Of a stretch of DNA of 64,000 nt, positions 10,833 to 21,600 are shown piece after piece. The stretch is from Lycorma delicatula. Its lineage: Eukaryota; Arthropoda; Insecta; Hemiptera; Fulgoridae. A program made the translations under genes and the position numbers. The DNA lies in the NCBI RefSeq assembly GCF_047948215.1, contig NC_134465.1, positions 12,686,522-12,750,521 on the forward strand, given 5' to 3'. The notes below the pieces were generated by a model, which did no database searches, was not told where the DNA came from, and was given only the letters and a program-made list of their open reading frames with translations. Position 1 is the stretch's first letter. Each line of letters opens with the position of its first letter.

Positions 10833-12720
10833 ATGGCAGCCATTCGAACGTATGCATTCCTAGAAGGGAATGCTGACATTTTACATGGCACTTTAAACCA
10901 CTTCCATCGCTGTTACAGCGATTTCTTCTCGAATCCTCGTTTTCAATTCAGCGATTGTCGTCGGGCGAGTGGTGTACACTTTACTTTTGAGATGCACCTA
11001 CAAGAAAAAAATCGCACACCGACAGATCTGGTGATCTTGGGGATCGATGAATATGGCCAAACTGTGAAATTACGTGGTTACCAAAGAGTTATCGAACGGC
11101 TATCATTGACGCTCTGCCACTATGGGTCGTAGCTCCATCTTGCTAGAACCAAGAATTATGAAGATCAGGAAAGTTTTGAAGTTATTCTGCTGCAAAAGTT
11201 TAGAACATATCAACACATCGTTCAGACGTTACTGTCGTTTCATTTCTGCTTGTTTGTATACTTACCGGTGGCGGCTCGCGTATAGGCACTGTGCAACTGC
11301 AACACCCCTTATTTCCACTTGATATTATAGATTTAATATAATTAGTTCTTTATTCTTTAATCCTTTCTTTATATTTGTACAATATATAATCCTTAGCCTT
11401 AATGTCAGTAGCCATCCCCCAGTTTATGAAAAAGATACAAAAATCTTTATATGGAACTGTGCGCTTCATAGTTCCAGAGGCGTGGTGTTTGGCTGTTGTG
11501 CGCGTGCGCACATAGGAAGCTGCACGCGAGGGAGACAGAGCACTGTCGGTCCCGCAATGCCGACCCTGGCGTGCTGGTTGAAGGTAGTTTTTTTTTTTAC
11601 TCCGCGTGTGTATGAAACGTTCCTAGTTCGTTTCCTTTTCTTGTTTAGTCAGCGGAAGGAATATGAAAGGGGTTTAGCTGTTTTTTCAGTAGCGATCAGA
11701 AGATATCGAAAAGCAAGGGCTTTCTGATTGCCAGATCTGCCCAAAAACACGCTGGAAAAACGAAAGAGAAAGTAATTAGTAAAAACTAATTACGTAATTG
11801 TTTCTGTGTACGTATAAATTTAAATTAAGCACTATCGAACTATAGAGTTTTTAAGCGGACATTTTATTAAGTTATTATCTAATAATACTAAAAAATATTA
11901 TCTATATTGACATTTTATTATTTATTCGGTTATTCCGAAATATGTATTCGTGTATCATATTTTGAATGTGATAAAGTGTAGAATTGGATTATTATCTTGC
12001 TTTCGGCTATTCTATTTGATTCATTTTTTCGGTTCTTTAATTTTCAGAAAACTTTGACCGTGGCCTTGAAAAGGCCCAGAAAAAATTTTCTGGAGCAGAA
12101 CCCCCACTAATTTTAGCTACGAGCCGCCACTGATAGCTGCTGATATGGAAATGAACCTCACAGACGTGAAAAATTTGTCAACAAAATCAGGGTCGTCATT
12201 ACTCTTTTCAATAATTTTATCAGAGAATTATTGCCGCACCGCGTAGTCTGATGGTTTCAGTTCCTATACAACTTGAATAATGTACGGGTGAAACTTCAAA
12301 TCAAAGGTTCTTCGGTTTAGGTTCAGTGCTGCTACAAGCTTCCTTGCCGATCGAGGCCCGAACTTCTTCGATGTTTTCTGGGATTTGTTAACCTCATGGT
12401 GTTTTCTTTTTTATAGCTGAACCCGTCTCCTCGAAATTCTCAACCCGCGTCTAGATAGCGTGGCAAGATGGAACGCGACCGTGATGTCGGAATTCCCGTT
12501 GAGCAGCAGCCACACTGTCACAATTCTTGTAAAATGCTTTCACGGCAACTGCACGACGTGTACCAACCACTGGTCCACGATTACTAAATGGCAGATAGTT
12601 GTGCACAAAAGGATGCCGTTCCCACCTTTCTACCAGCTCCTCAGGGCTGCCACCACTACTTTCAAAATTTCCCGTTTCCCTGTGCCCCACCCTATATTTC
12701 TAAATGAGGATTTGATTAAA
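10833..12720 (-). pseudogene. Tc1/mariner-like transposase relic, split by a hAT element
   Basis: On the minus strand, 12690-12133 encodes the N-terminal part: TRRAVAVKAFYKN, AAAQREFRHHGRVPS, VENFEETGS, TPENIEEVRAS and HFHP-like motifs up to the first catalytic region. The remainder follows from 11264 down to 10833 with QQDGATTHSGRASM (second acid), SPRSPDLSVCDFFL (third acid) and INEND-type C-terminal text. The pieces join if the hAT-like insert at 11265-12132 is removed. Both halves carry frameshifts and stops. This is the insect transposase group with a DUF4817-like N-terminus. Plus-strand open frames at 10833-11132 and 11122-11322 are its shadows. Confidence 0.75.
11265..12132. mobile_element. 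Non-autonomous hAT-like element
   Basis: The left end CGGTGGCGGCTCGCG and the right end CGAGCCGCCACTG are inverted copies of CAGTGGCGGCTCG, the typical hAT terminus. The element is about 870 bp, and its GC-richer interior has no transposase. On the relic's coding strand, the 8-bp flanks GCAGCTAT and GTAAGTAT agree at 5 of 8 positions, compatible with an aged hAT TSD. It interrupts the transposase relic between its first catalytic region and NKQ. Confidence 0.65.
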
Positions 12721-13870
12721 TAATTAATGACATCGTAAACGATATTATACGAACTTTTGTAAGAAGATTATTCACAGACGACTTGCCTTTTGATTGGGCA
12801 GTCCTTAATAACTTTGTTATGATACGTAATTGTTAATATATTTTCTTGTTCGTTACAATTAATGTAGAAATAGCTTCTTTTTTTTTTTTTTTGTTTAAAA
12901 ACAACTACACTTTTTTATTTAATAAGCAAATTTCTTATTTTGTTTATTAAAATTTATATAGCGTTTTTTGTTGTTTTTTTTTAACATCCAGTATTTGAAA
13001 AACGTTAGTTTAAAACCTCCAAATTTGCTGACCATCATCATGAAAAGAAAAATATGTTCTAAATTCGAACAGTATGCATTTTGTAAATTTAATCTTGCAT
13101 TCAAAGCTTTTCCTCGATCCACAGACTTCGATCATTTTTTGCCACAGTTGATTTCTCTAGTAAGCCCGTAGTTAGTACCTTTTGGATAATATTAATAATG
13201 AAATATCTTTTAAATTAAATATTATGTTGTTTACATAGACTATTTGAACATTTTTATTTTTTAATACATACTCGTTCGTGTTTAATTCATAAAATGTAAT
13301 GATATTTGACATTATTTCATTCATATACACAACGTATTTTAAAGCGTAAAATTTCTGCCGAAAGTTAAAGGCCGTACAAAAAAAAAGACTTTGTAAGAAA
13401 CGACACGATTATGTCAATTTTGACTTAATTTTAAGAATAAAGATTAATATTAAGACTAGAACCGTTAAGCGATTCTATAAAAAAAAAAGATTAAAGAAAT
13501 TGGAGCGATCCATCAGGAAGAATATCGTAGGATAAACTTACCTTTGTTTTAACTTTGAATCATAATCCTTATGAAAGAAGAACCACCAGGAGGCCGAGTA
13601 CAAGATTTACAACAGAACAGTCTTATGCAAGTAATCCGTGTGTAAGAGACAACCATCATGACAATAGTTTTAGCCTTTTTCTGTAACAAAATATTTCTGT
13701 AAATTTAACTGTATTTAAAAAAAACCTAACGGACTTCAAAAGCGCATGAATACATAAAAGTTATTCAAATTTTCTATAAATTACATATGTTTGAAGCCTA
13801 CAGTTTTAATTACAAAAGTTTCTAGAATAGATCAAACAAAGCATCGGGGTCGTTAGTTACGTTTTTTTTT
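12721..13870. other. AT-rich intergenic, nothing recognised
   Basis: It contains T-rich and A-rich homopolymers (for example around 12877 and 13865). Short open frames on both strands here have no recognisable motif. Confidence 0.6.
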
Positions 13871-13875
13871 TTTTT

Positions 13876-14020
13876 AAACTCCGGGACCATCATTAGGTAT
13901 TACTTCAGAGAATGAGATGAATGACAGTTAGCGTGTGAAAATGGCATGCCTGACCGGAATTCGAACCCGGGACCTCCGGATGAAAGGGTGAAACGCTACC
14001 ACTCGCGCCCCGGAGGCCGG
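13876..14020 (-). mobile_element. SINE-B, second copy
   Basis: Read on the minus strand: GGCCTCCGGGGCGCGAGTGG (A box), then GGTTCGAATTCC (B box), GGCATGCCATTTTCACACGC, and the tail CATTCTCTGAAGTAATACC...CCCGGAG. It matches 5001-5156, including the tail shared with SINE-A. Confidence 0.8.
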
Positions 14021-15376
14021 CAAATATTTAGGTTATTAACATAACATAACCTAACGCTAGCTTCGCTCGCTAACCTTGTCTAATATTAAAAATACAAATT
14101 ATGTACGGTACTTAGGAGGAATAATTAGCTTTAAAATTTTTAGTTCCATTTTTTTATGGGTCCGACAAGTATCAAATGTTTTTACCAGCGAGAAGGACGC
14201 GTTATGGCAATGACATTCTCCCGTACTAAACGGCATTTGTATGTTTGTCTGTGTGTGCGTCTCTTTCAGATTAGCACCGGAATGTACCGATCACTAGCGG
14301 AAAATCCCGATTCGTTAATATCAATTTCTAGAGTTAAATTTCTAATTTAACTTACGTTATATCAATTTTCATCATTAAAAAAAAAATTTTTTACACAAGA
14401 GTAATCGACTTTGGATACGTAATTATCCCATTCCGAGACGCCGCCCACTAGGGCAACCCGCTCGAGAGAGCCTAGCCCGCGGCTAGGCTTTATTTATAAA
14501 TTACCTGAAGCAGTATAAACTGTCATCTATTTTTTATAACATTAATTTCATTTAATATATGCTTTTAACTAAAATAAATAATAAAAAATCATTACGGTAC
14601 AATAAATTAAAAGATAGATTATGGAAGATCGGCTATGTTACACGTATACATAAATGAACGTCAGAATAGATTTATCACGTGTAACAATTGAACATCTATA
14701 ACGTTACTGATTGGTACAAGCCAGTTTATCGGGCAATATATTGTACATAAAATAAAAATGCTCGAGGTCAGTCTGTCGTATTTACTTATACAGTGTGTGA
14801 TAATCATTAAAGTTTATTATGCACTTTGTGTCATTATAAATATTCTTCAACAATAATAGAGAATTTTAAAATATTACTACGCAATAAGTCTATAATGATT
14901 TGTGGATTAATGCATAAATGTGAAGTAAGCCACGATCCTTGGATGTCGTAAACTGCGCAAGAGTGCATTAACGGCAATTTATAGAGAATTGCATACCATA
15001 TTTTGTCTACGGCTGAGAAAATATAACTTTATTGATTTAAATCAACAACAGAATACATTTTTAACGGTAAATATTTTTTTAATCTTTAAAAAACACATTA
15101 CACAATAAATTTCTGTGGCAAGTAGGTTATTAGATATAAGTTCTTCCTTTTCTTTAATATGGACCGGTGTTAAAGAGGTTTCTTTCTCAGAATCCGACAA
15201 AAGATATAAACAATGTAATAACGAAATTTAGTTACCTATCGGTGTACTTTCAAAGTAACCTTTGCTTCATAATACAAGTTCGGATGAAAATCAAAATAAG
15301 AAAACCTAATAAATTAAACAATATCAGCTTCTGGTTAGTAATTGGTTGAAAAGAATAGGCTTTTGTTTGACTGAAC
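14021..15376. other. Intergenic, mixed low-level repeats
   Basis: The stretch near 14040-14080 (CCTAACGCTAGCTTCGCTCG) and the GC-rich patch 14440-14490 look repetitive. GCCTAGCC-CGC-GGCTAGGC at about 14471-14489 is a short palindrome. No gene is seen. Confidence 0.45.
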
Positions 15377-15417
15377 ACCTGTATCATAATGAAAATCTAT
15401 CTCATTATGATACAGGT
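15377..15417. repeat. 16-bp hairpin
   Basis: The arms ACCTGTATCATAATGA (15377-15392) and TCATTATGATACAGGT (15402-15417) are perfect inverse copies with a 9-base loop. The arms are shorter than a usual miRNA precursor. Confidence 0.6.
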
Positions 15418-15532
15418 TCCAGCCGTGTAATTCAAACATAATACAGTCGTAAAAAAAGGAATAAATAATTTCATTACACGGAGAAGCGCATTTATAAAAC
15501 AGCTTACATTAATTATCTCAAGTATATATATG

Positions 15533-15836
15533 AACTGACAACAACCCACCGAGTTGGTCTAATGTGGTGAACTCGTCCTCAACCGATTTCGAAGTCGAGA
15601 GTTTTAAGGTTCAAATCCTAGTAAAGGCAGTTACTTTTATACGGATTTTGATACTAGATAGTGGATATACCGGTGTTCTTTGGTGGTTGGGTTTCAATTA
15701 ACTACAAAACTCAGGAATGGTCAACCTAAGACTGTACAAGAGTACATACACTCCTGTGATTCATACATATCATCCTGTGAAGTAACACTTTATGGCGGTT
15801 TCGAAGACTAAACAGAAAAAAGGAGGAAACTGACAA
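15533..15836 (+). mobile_element. SINE-A, diverged full-length copy with TSD
   Basis: The body (about 15544-15827) runs from ACCCACCGAGTTGGTCTAATG through GGTTCAAATCC to CTAAACAGAAAAAAGG. AACTGACAA lies at 15533-15541 and 15828-15836 as a TSD, extendable to 12 bp with one mismatch. Small insertions make this an older copy than 8829-9137. Confidence 0.9.
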
Positions 15837-15848
15837 AAACGTTCTTAA

Positions 15849-16898
15849 TACTTTCCTAGCATCGGTTATTTATATTTATTCTTATACAGTGGAAAAATAA
15901 TCATATATGGAAAACGATTAAACAATTTTTACAAAATCGGTATTTAAAAAAATTATTTTAAACGTTATACAATAAATAGAAAGTTAGTTTTTCGGGAAGG
16001 GGGAGAATTTAGGGCAAACGTTTTTTTTTAAGATTGTAAGAAAAGCATATACGCATGTACTGAGAAAAAAATAAAATAGGGTTATGTTCGCAAAATTTTG
16101 AGAAAATTAACCACAAAAAAATTATCTACCCAATCTCCTGAAGATGTTGACCCCAAATTTTACCCACAAATTGCCCTGTATTCACAAGTCTCTGTGCCAA
16201 ATTTCATCAAAATCGGAGAATTCAGTCAAAGGCTTTTAAGCTTTAAACACGCCGACATTACATATGTACGTACGTACGAACATTACATCCAACATTTTGT
16301 TTTTTTGTTTTTGTGGAGTCTCTGGATCATGAAATCCTGATCCCCTAGAGAAGACATCCTCCAACCACTCCCTCCGTACCTAACCCTGATGGGCTTAACC
16401 GGAGGTCATCTTATAAACCTCGGCATATGACATCTCTCAGTAGCCTCGGTTAAGGAAGCCACCCATGCGAATGCCGCAAGCGATATTCCCATCGGTTAAC
16501 GACATCTCTAGTCTCAAGCAAGACTGAAAACTACAGTCGTCAAAGGACCTGAATCACCTACCTACCCGAAAGGGAAAGTGAATTCACATGCGACACAAAC
16601 GCGGAAAAACACAAAAACAAAAACACGAAAATAAAACTAGTAACAAAACAACCAAAACCGACATAACACTAACAAGAAATCGTAACAAAGTAAAGTACGC
16701 AAGAACAAGACCACGCAGCACCTCAGATTCCCTCCGCAATCCGTTCCGTAGCCAAATAGTGCAGAAATTCTGCAACCACTGACCACGGGTCATGAAATGC
16801 CGAAAAGTGCACAAAAAGAAAACATATCTTATTTTTTGACCGATTACCACAACTTCCTTTTTGCAGCATAGCTCTAGAGTTATGATGCCAAGAAAGTA
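15849..16898. mobile_element. MITE family F, copy 1 (interrupted)
   Basis: The ends are inverted: TACTTTCCTAGCATC at 15849 and GATGCCAAGAAAGTA ending at 16898. The interior 15850-16245 aligns with 49776-50191, sharing GCAAAATTTTGAGAAAATT, ATCTACCC and AAATTTCATC. The intact sister is about 416 bp. Here, roughly 16260-16860 is a later insertion that includes a LINE-tail repeat (family E) and A/C-rich DNA. No coding capacity. Confidence 0.72.
16300..16600 (-). mobile_element. Probable LINE 3'-end repeat, family E
   Basis: On the minus strand, GGTTAAGCCCATCAGGGTTA, TACGGAGGGAGTGG and a final GACTCCACAAAAACAAAA resemble 24370-24520 and 59565-59695. The A-rich end and the hairpin-prone GCCC...GGGC core suggest a non-LTR retrotransposon 3' UTR. 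It sits inside MITE copy 1. Confidence 0.4.
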
Positions 16899-16983
16899 AT
16901 GCAGGGTCATTCACGGGAACCGGATGTTTTTGAAGTGGGTTGTACTCGGGCGTTCGTGGTGGGAAGGGCACGTGGCTATACTA

Positions 16984-17169
16984 GAATACTAGATCGTGGA
17001 TACCGGTGTTTTTTGGTGGTTGGATTTCACTTAACCACACATCTCAGGAACGGTCGAACTGAGAATGTACAAGACTACACTTCATTTATACTCATACATA
17101 TCCTCATTCATCCTCTGAAGAATTATCTAAACGGTAGTTACCGGAGGCCAAACAGGGAAAAGAAAAAAA
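16984..17169 (+). mobile_element. SINE-A, 5'-truncated, inside the mariner-like element
   Basis: It has GAATACTAGATCGTGGATACC, TAACCACACATCTCAGGAACG, TCATCCTCTGAAG and CCAAACAGGGAAAAG followed by an A-run. The tRNA head is missing. It lies between the left TIR and the transposase catalytic region. Confidence 0.88.
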
Positions 17170-17175
17170 AAGTGC

Positions 17176-17930
17176 ATACAGACCTGCATTTCCGTCCTTA
17201 CAAGATAGCCGTCGTGCAGCAGTTAAACAAGCAAAGTTTCACGCAGCGATTACAATTTTGCCGACAAATGCTTATCATTTTTGAAGAAAATGAAAATCTG
17301 TTATCGTTAATGAGTGACGAAGCCCATTTTCATCCGAATGGCTTCGTCAACAAACAGAATTGCCGGTATCGAGCAGAAAGAAACCCGCATCAGCTTCACG
17401 AGAGACCACTTCATAGCCCAAAGGTGACTGTCTGGTGTGCAATAGGAAAAGTCGGTGTTATTAGACCATATTTTTTTAAAGAAAATGACGCTGCCGTAAC
17501 TGTAACAGCTGATCGTTACATCGCGATGTCGAATACGTTTTTCATCTCTCAGTTACGAAACCGGGGAATCGATTTTCAAAATGTGTTATTTCAGCAGGAT
17601 GGAGCTACAGCGCACACAGCAAGGGCAACGATGGCTGTTCTCTGTAACTTGTTTCCGGGACGGATCGTTTCCAGATTCGGCGATATTCCTTGGCCCCCTC
17701 CGTCCCCCGACTTGAGTAGTTGTGATTTTTTTCTGTGGGGGTTTCTGAAATCGCGTGTGTACGGCAATAAACCGCGTACATTGGAGGACCTAAAGATCGC
17801 AATTCGTCATCGCGTCACCCAGATTGATGTAGACGTACTGCAAAGAATTAAGGCCGGTTACCGTGAAAGGCTACAACAGTGTATTGCCCAAAATGGACAT
17901 CACTTGCCGGACAAAATTTTTCGTTCATGA
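17176..17930 (+). pseudogene. Tc1/mariner-like transposase catalytic domain (truncated)
   Basis: The open frame runs uninterrupted from 16899 to 17930, but its first ~92 residues are TIR and SINE sequence, so the true transposase part starts near HFRPYKIAVVQQLN. All three acids of the DDD triad are intact: MSDEAHFHPNGFV, FQQDGATAHTARATM and SPDLSSCDFFLWG, with 36 residues between the second and third. WCAIGKVGVIRPYFF and NGHHLPDKIF are typical of this insect group. The N-terminal helix-turn-helix domain (about 95 residues) is absent, so it cannot bind its TIRs as it stands. The lack of stops suggests a fairly young insertion. Confidence 0.82.
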
Positions 17931-18044
17931 GTATGTAACAAATGCTTTGATTTAACAAGTGTTTCAGTACCGATAAAACTTTTTTAAAGTAAATATTCAA
18001 TTTTTTATGATTATTTTAAAAACATCCGGTTCCCGTGAATGACC

Positions 18045-18047
<3 letters not shown>

Positions 18048-18088
<41 letters not shown>
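18048..18088. repeat. (TA)n microsatellite
   Basis: A run of about 19 TA units abuts the right TIR of the mariner-like element. The TA target site may have expanded. A second TA run lies at 18469-18500. Confidence 0.9.
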
Positions 18089-18466
18089 CATAAATAAGTT
18101 ATGAAAATTATTCAAATTAATAGTAAATTTTCTAATGCAATTCATTAGGTCAACAACCAAACAAACAAAATAACAAAAACAAAAGCAGAATACTCGACGT
18201 TTCGTCCAAAAAGTGGGACTTTATCAAGACAAACCACGAATGACAAAAAAACACCAGCACACTTACAACCCCCCCCCCCCCCCCAACCAAATCTAATAAA
18301 AACCAAAACCCCCACTACTGAAAATGTTATCATTTTCATAGATATTCCCATCACCATTCCAACGATAACATTAAGTTACCATCCAAAACAAAAAATACTA
18401 ATCCTAAATTAAAAAACCAAAACTACACAAAATAAAACTAAAACCAACATAGATATATATAAACCA

Positions 18467-18468
<2 letters not shown>
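18089..18468 (-). other. Strand-asymmetric repeat with hammerhead-like core; possible Penelope-like 5' end
   Basis: The + strand is rich in A and C with few G, including a 16-C run at 18269-18284. On the minus strand, CTTGATAAAGTCCC and GGACGAAACGTCG (18194-18229) resemble the conserved CUGAUGA, helix II (GUCC/GGAC) and GAAAC elements of hammerhead ribozymes. The first motif is degenerate. Hammerheads are known in Penelope-like elements, but no reverse transcriptase or GIY-YIG text is visible here. A 70-codon minus-strand frame across it is a shadow. Confidence 0.35.

Positions 18469-18500
<32 letters not shown>
18469..18500. repeat. (TA)n microsatellite
   Basis: An uninterrupted run of TA units at the other end of the A/C-rich block; together with 18048-18088 it brackets that block. 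Confidence 0.85.
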
Positions 18501-18502
<2 letters not shown>

Positions 18503-19187
18503 CCGATAATGATGGGTTTATCAATCAAAATGCGTACCTAGTTGTAGATTTTTTTTTACTGTTCCTGAATCATTCTCTTAAGTTATTTTATTGGAATTCG
18601 TTTAATAAAACAAATAAAAGATAAATTCCTTTATCATAAACTATAACCTTTGATGCAATTTAATTGACAAAAATGAGGCAGTATATTTTTAAAATTCCAT
18701 TGTATTATATTATACAATAAACACGTAATTTATTACGCAATATTGCATTTATAAAATTTAGAAAAAATCGCTTATTTGTTATGAAAAATTTTTGTATATA
18801 CAATATATATTATAAAAATATTATTTAAATCTTAACCTTAATTACGAATTCAAGTAACGTATACAATTTTCGTCGATGTTTTTTTGTAAACATATTATAA
18901 ATAAGCTGCATTTATATACGTTGGTCCCGCGTTGGATTAAACATAAATGATATTTTATTGCACTGAAAATATATTAAGAATATTTATTTAATAATTCAAC
19001 AAGTCAGCCGTTAAAAAATTCCCTTTGCTTCAGTAAATTTCCCACCGGATCTTAGACGAATGCTTGCACTCTTGAACATTTGCGATACAATTCTAAGAAT
19101 TACTATTAAAAAGGATTTGCAAATAAATAAAAATTATTAATTAAATACATAATTGGAATATTATTATTAAAAGATTATTATTAGAAT
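18501..19187. other. AT-rich intergenic, nothing recognised
   Basis: No gene or repeat landmark was seen. Confidence 0.55.
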
Positions 19188-20607
19188 AATTGTAATGTAG
19201 ATTGATAGATTATACAAACTCGTGTGTAATATTTATGAAAAAGGGGAATTTCCGTCAGATTTCAAAAAAAGTGTTAAAGTCATGATACCAAAGAAAGCGG
19301 GGGCAGATAAATGTGAAGAATACAGAACAATTAGTTTAACTAGTCACGCATCAAAAATCTTAACTAGAATTATATACAAAAGAATTGAGAGGAGAGTGGA
19401 AGAAGTGTTAGGAGATCAATTTGGTTTCAGGAAAAGTATAGGGACAAGGGAAGCAATTTTAGGCCTTAGATTAATAGTAGAAGGAAGATTAAAGAAAAAC
19501 AAACCGACATACTTGGCGTTTATAGACCTAGAAAAGGCATTCGATAACGTAGACTGGAATAAAATGTTCAGCATTTTAAAAAGGTTAGGGTTCAAATACA
19601 GAGATAGAAGAACAATTGCTAACATGTACAGGAACCAAACAGCAACAGTAATAATTGAAGAACATAAGAAAGAAGCCGTAATAAGAAAGGGAGTCCGACA
19701 AGGATGTTCCCTATCTCCGTTACTTTTTAATCTTTACATGGATCTAGCAGTTAATGATGTTAAAGAACAATTTAGATTCGGAGTAAAAGTACAAGCTGAA
19801 AAGATAAAGATGCTACGATTTGCTGATGATATAGTAATTCTAGCCGAGAGTAAAAAGGATTTATAAGAAACAATGAACGGCACAGATGAAGTCCTACGCA
19901 AGAACTATCGCATGAAAATAAACAAGAACAAAACAAAAGTAATGAAATGTAGTAGAAATAACAAAGATGGACCGCTGAATGTGAAAATAGGAGGAGAAAA
20001 GATTATGGAGGTAGAAGAATTTTGTTATTTGGGAGGTAGAATTACTAAAGATGGACGAAGCAGGAGCTATATAAAATGCCGAATAGCACAAGCGAAACGA
20101 GCCTTCAGTAAGAAATATAATTTGTTTACATCAAAAATTAATTTAAATGTCAGGAAAAGATTTTTGAAAGTATATGTTTGTAGTGTCGCTTTATATGGAA
20201 GAGAAACTTGGACGATCGGAGTATCTGAGAAGAAAAGATTAGAAGCTTTTGAAATGCGGTGCTATAGGAGAATGTTAAAAATCAGATGGGTGGATAAAGC
20301 GACAAATGAAGAGGTATTGCGACAAATAGATGAAGAAAGAAGCATTTGGAAAAATATAGTTAAAAGAAGAGACAGACTTATAGGCCACATACTAAGGCAT
20401 CCTGGAATAGTCGCTGTAATATTGGAAGGACAGGTAGAAGGGAAAAATTGTGTAGGCAGGCCAAGTTCGGAATATGTAAAACAAATTGTTAGGGATGTAG
20501 GATGTAGAGGGTATACTGAAATGAAACGTCTAGCACTAGATAAGGAATCTTGGAGAGCTGCATCAAACCAGTCACATGACTGAAGACAAAAAAAAAAAAT
20601 TGTAATG
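19188..20607 (+). mobile_element. RTE-like LINE, 5'-truncated, with TSD
   Basis: Perfect 11-bp TSDs AATTGTAATGT lie at 19188-19198 and 20597-20607, with a short A-rich tail (GACTGAAGAC then A-run). The element body is 19199-20596 (1.4 kb) and lacks the 5' UTR and endonuclease. It is a cleaner sister of 5993-6970, and a third, decayed relative lies at 38820-41040. Confidence 0.93.
19222..20583 (+). pseudogene. LINE reverse transcriptase, one in-frame stop
   Basis: One continuous frame is broken only by TAA at 19864-19866. The sister copy at 5993-6970 reads GAA there, so this is a single G-to-T change. Residues 1-214 hold the RT core: SLTSHASKIL, DQFGFRKSIGT, AFIDLEKAFDNVDW (about 99-112, first catalytic Asp), RQGCSLSPLLFNLYMD (159-174) and FADDIVILAE (200-209, catalytic pair). 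The 236 residues after the stop hold the thumb and C-terminal part: EEFCYLGGRITKDGR, RCYRRMLKIRWVDK, EEVLRQI and LIGHILRHPG. The layout matches insect endonuclease-reverse-transcriptase proteins of the RTE group. The endonuclease is lost by 5' truncation, so the copy is dead but young. Confidence 0.88.
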
Positions 20608-20636
20608 TTATTTTTTCATTTGAAATATGGGCCCAT

Positions 20637-20780
20637 CTGTCTGGTCTAGCGGTTATCTAGTCGTCGCAAATCGGTTGTCTAACAGCTGATTTTCAAAGTC
20701 GCCATCCTGATTTCATTAGGCCCGGGTGAGAGGGGTTGCTCATTGTTCGTTAGTTGAACATATTGCAATGTACACAGTAA
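20637..20780 (+). mobile_element. Possible tRNA-derived SINE head (third type)
   Basis: CTGGTCTAGCGGTTATCTAGTC resembles an A-box region and is followed by GCTGATTTTCAAAGTCG as in SINE-A, but the B box and tail of SINE-A are absent. Unclear; possibly another SINE subfamily. Confidence 0.3.
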
Positions 20781-20959
20781 AATAAATTTAAAAAATGTTA
20801 TAAAAATCTTAAATAAAAAATATGATCAAAATATACGGTGGTGCTACCGAGCGCCACGCAACGGTACTAACTTCTATAAAGGCTTCGAATCTTAGTAAAG
20901 CATATGATAAGTTTCGGTGCAGTGAGTCTACGTTGCAGTACGGTGTAGCACATCTAGAG

Positions 20960-21600
20960 AGAGCGTTTTGAAGCGTAAATTATGGATCGCGAACGACGCA
21001 TTAACGTGAAGTTTTGTTTTTAAACTGCGAAAAAAGTGTTAAAAGAAATATTTGCGGTGGCCTCATGAAGGCGATTTACAAGCAGTTCGTCGAATTTCGT
21101 TACGGTTTTGAATCGGTTGAAGAACAGGACGCACTTCTTTCACATTAAAAAGCTAGAGAATGTCGGAGGAGTAGGATTCGATGAAACGGTCAACCGACTG
21201 TTACGAAAACTATGAATGTTTTAAGGGTTTATTACATAATTAAAGAAACGGTGTACTTAGAAAACGACTTGAAAAATAATTTTTTTCTCTATCGTGTGAC
21301 AACATTGTGTATCACACATATCTTCTGGTAACGCAAATTTTATCAATTTAACATTTGTATCTGGCACCGTGCGATCGACTTCTGGCTTTTCTCCAAAGTA
21401 ACAACGATCATGAAATGTAAAGAAAAATCAATTCAAGACATGAGGCACCCACGGCGACACAACTACAGATACTCTCGAAGAGGGCTTTCAAAAACCGCTT
21501 CATAAAATGGCCAGAACGGGATAAGTGTATTCGAAGAGAGGTGAGTGTTTTTAAGGGGGAACTAACGTTAGTGTACCTTTTACAGTAACGCATTCACCGT
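20960..21600 (+). pseudogene. Mariner transposase relic, internally deleted
   Basis: MDRERRINVKFCF near 20982 matches the start of mariner transposases and is followed by a frame break. DFWLFSKVTTIMKCKEKSIQDM and FKNRFIKWPERDKCIRREV near 21380-21540 match the C-terminal end (DFWLFPK..., KCI...). The catalytic centre between them is missing. Multiple stops. Confidence 0.5.

Larger units (their letters stand above)
16902..18047 (+). mobile_element. Mariner-like element with perfect 30-bp TIRs
   Basis: The first 30 bases, starting CAGGGTCATTCACGG (16902-16931), are exactly repeated in inverse at 18018-18047. The right flank is TA and the left flank is TG, consistent with a TA target mutated on one side. 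After removing the SINE at 16984-17169 the element is about 960 bp, shorter than a typical 1.3-kb mariner, because the DNA-binding half of the transposase is gone. It inserted right at the 3' end of MITE copy 1. Confidence 0.92.

Noticed and set aside
10833..11322. Two plus-strand open frames that look gene-like
   Set aside because: They are the antisense shadow of a transposase relic whose motifs lie on the minus strand.
13945..14020. A genuine tRNA gene
   Set aside because: It has A and B boxes, but the acceptor arms do not pair, and it continues into the SINE tail shared with other copies.
16584..16971. Overlapping open frames on both strands
   Set aside because: A/C-rich low-complexity sequence and transposon ends; no motif in any frame.
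16899..17175. N-terminal ~92 residues of the 343-codon frame as a transposase DNA-binding domain
   Set aside because: This part is TIR and SINE-A sequence; it only happens to be in frame.
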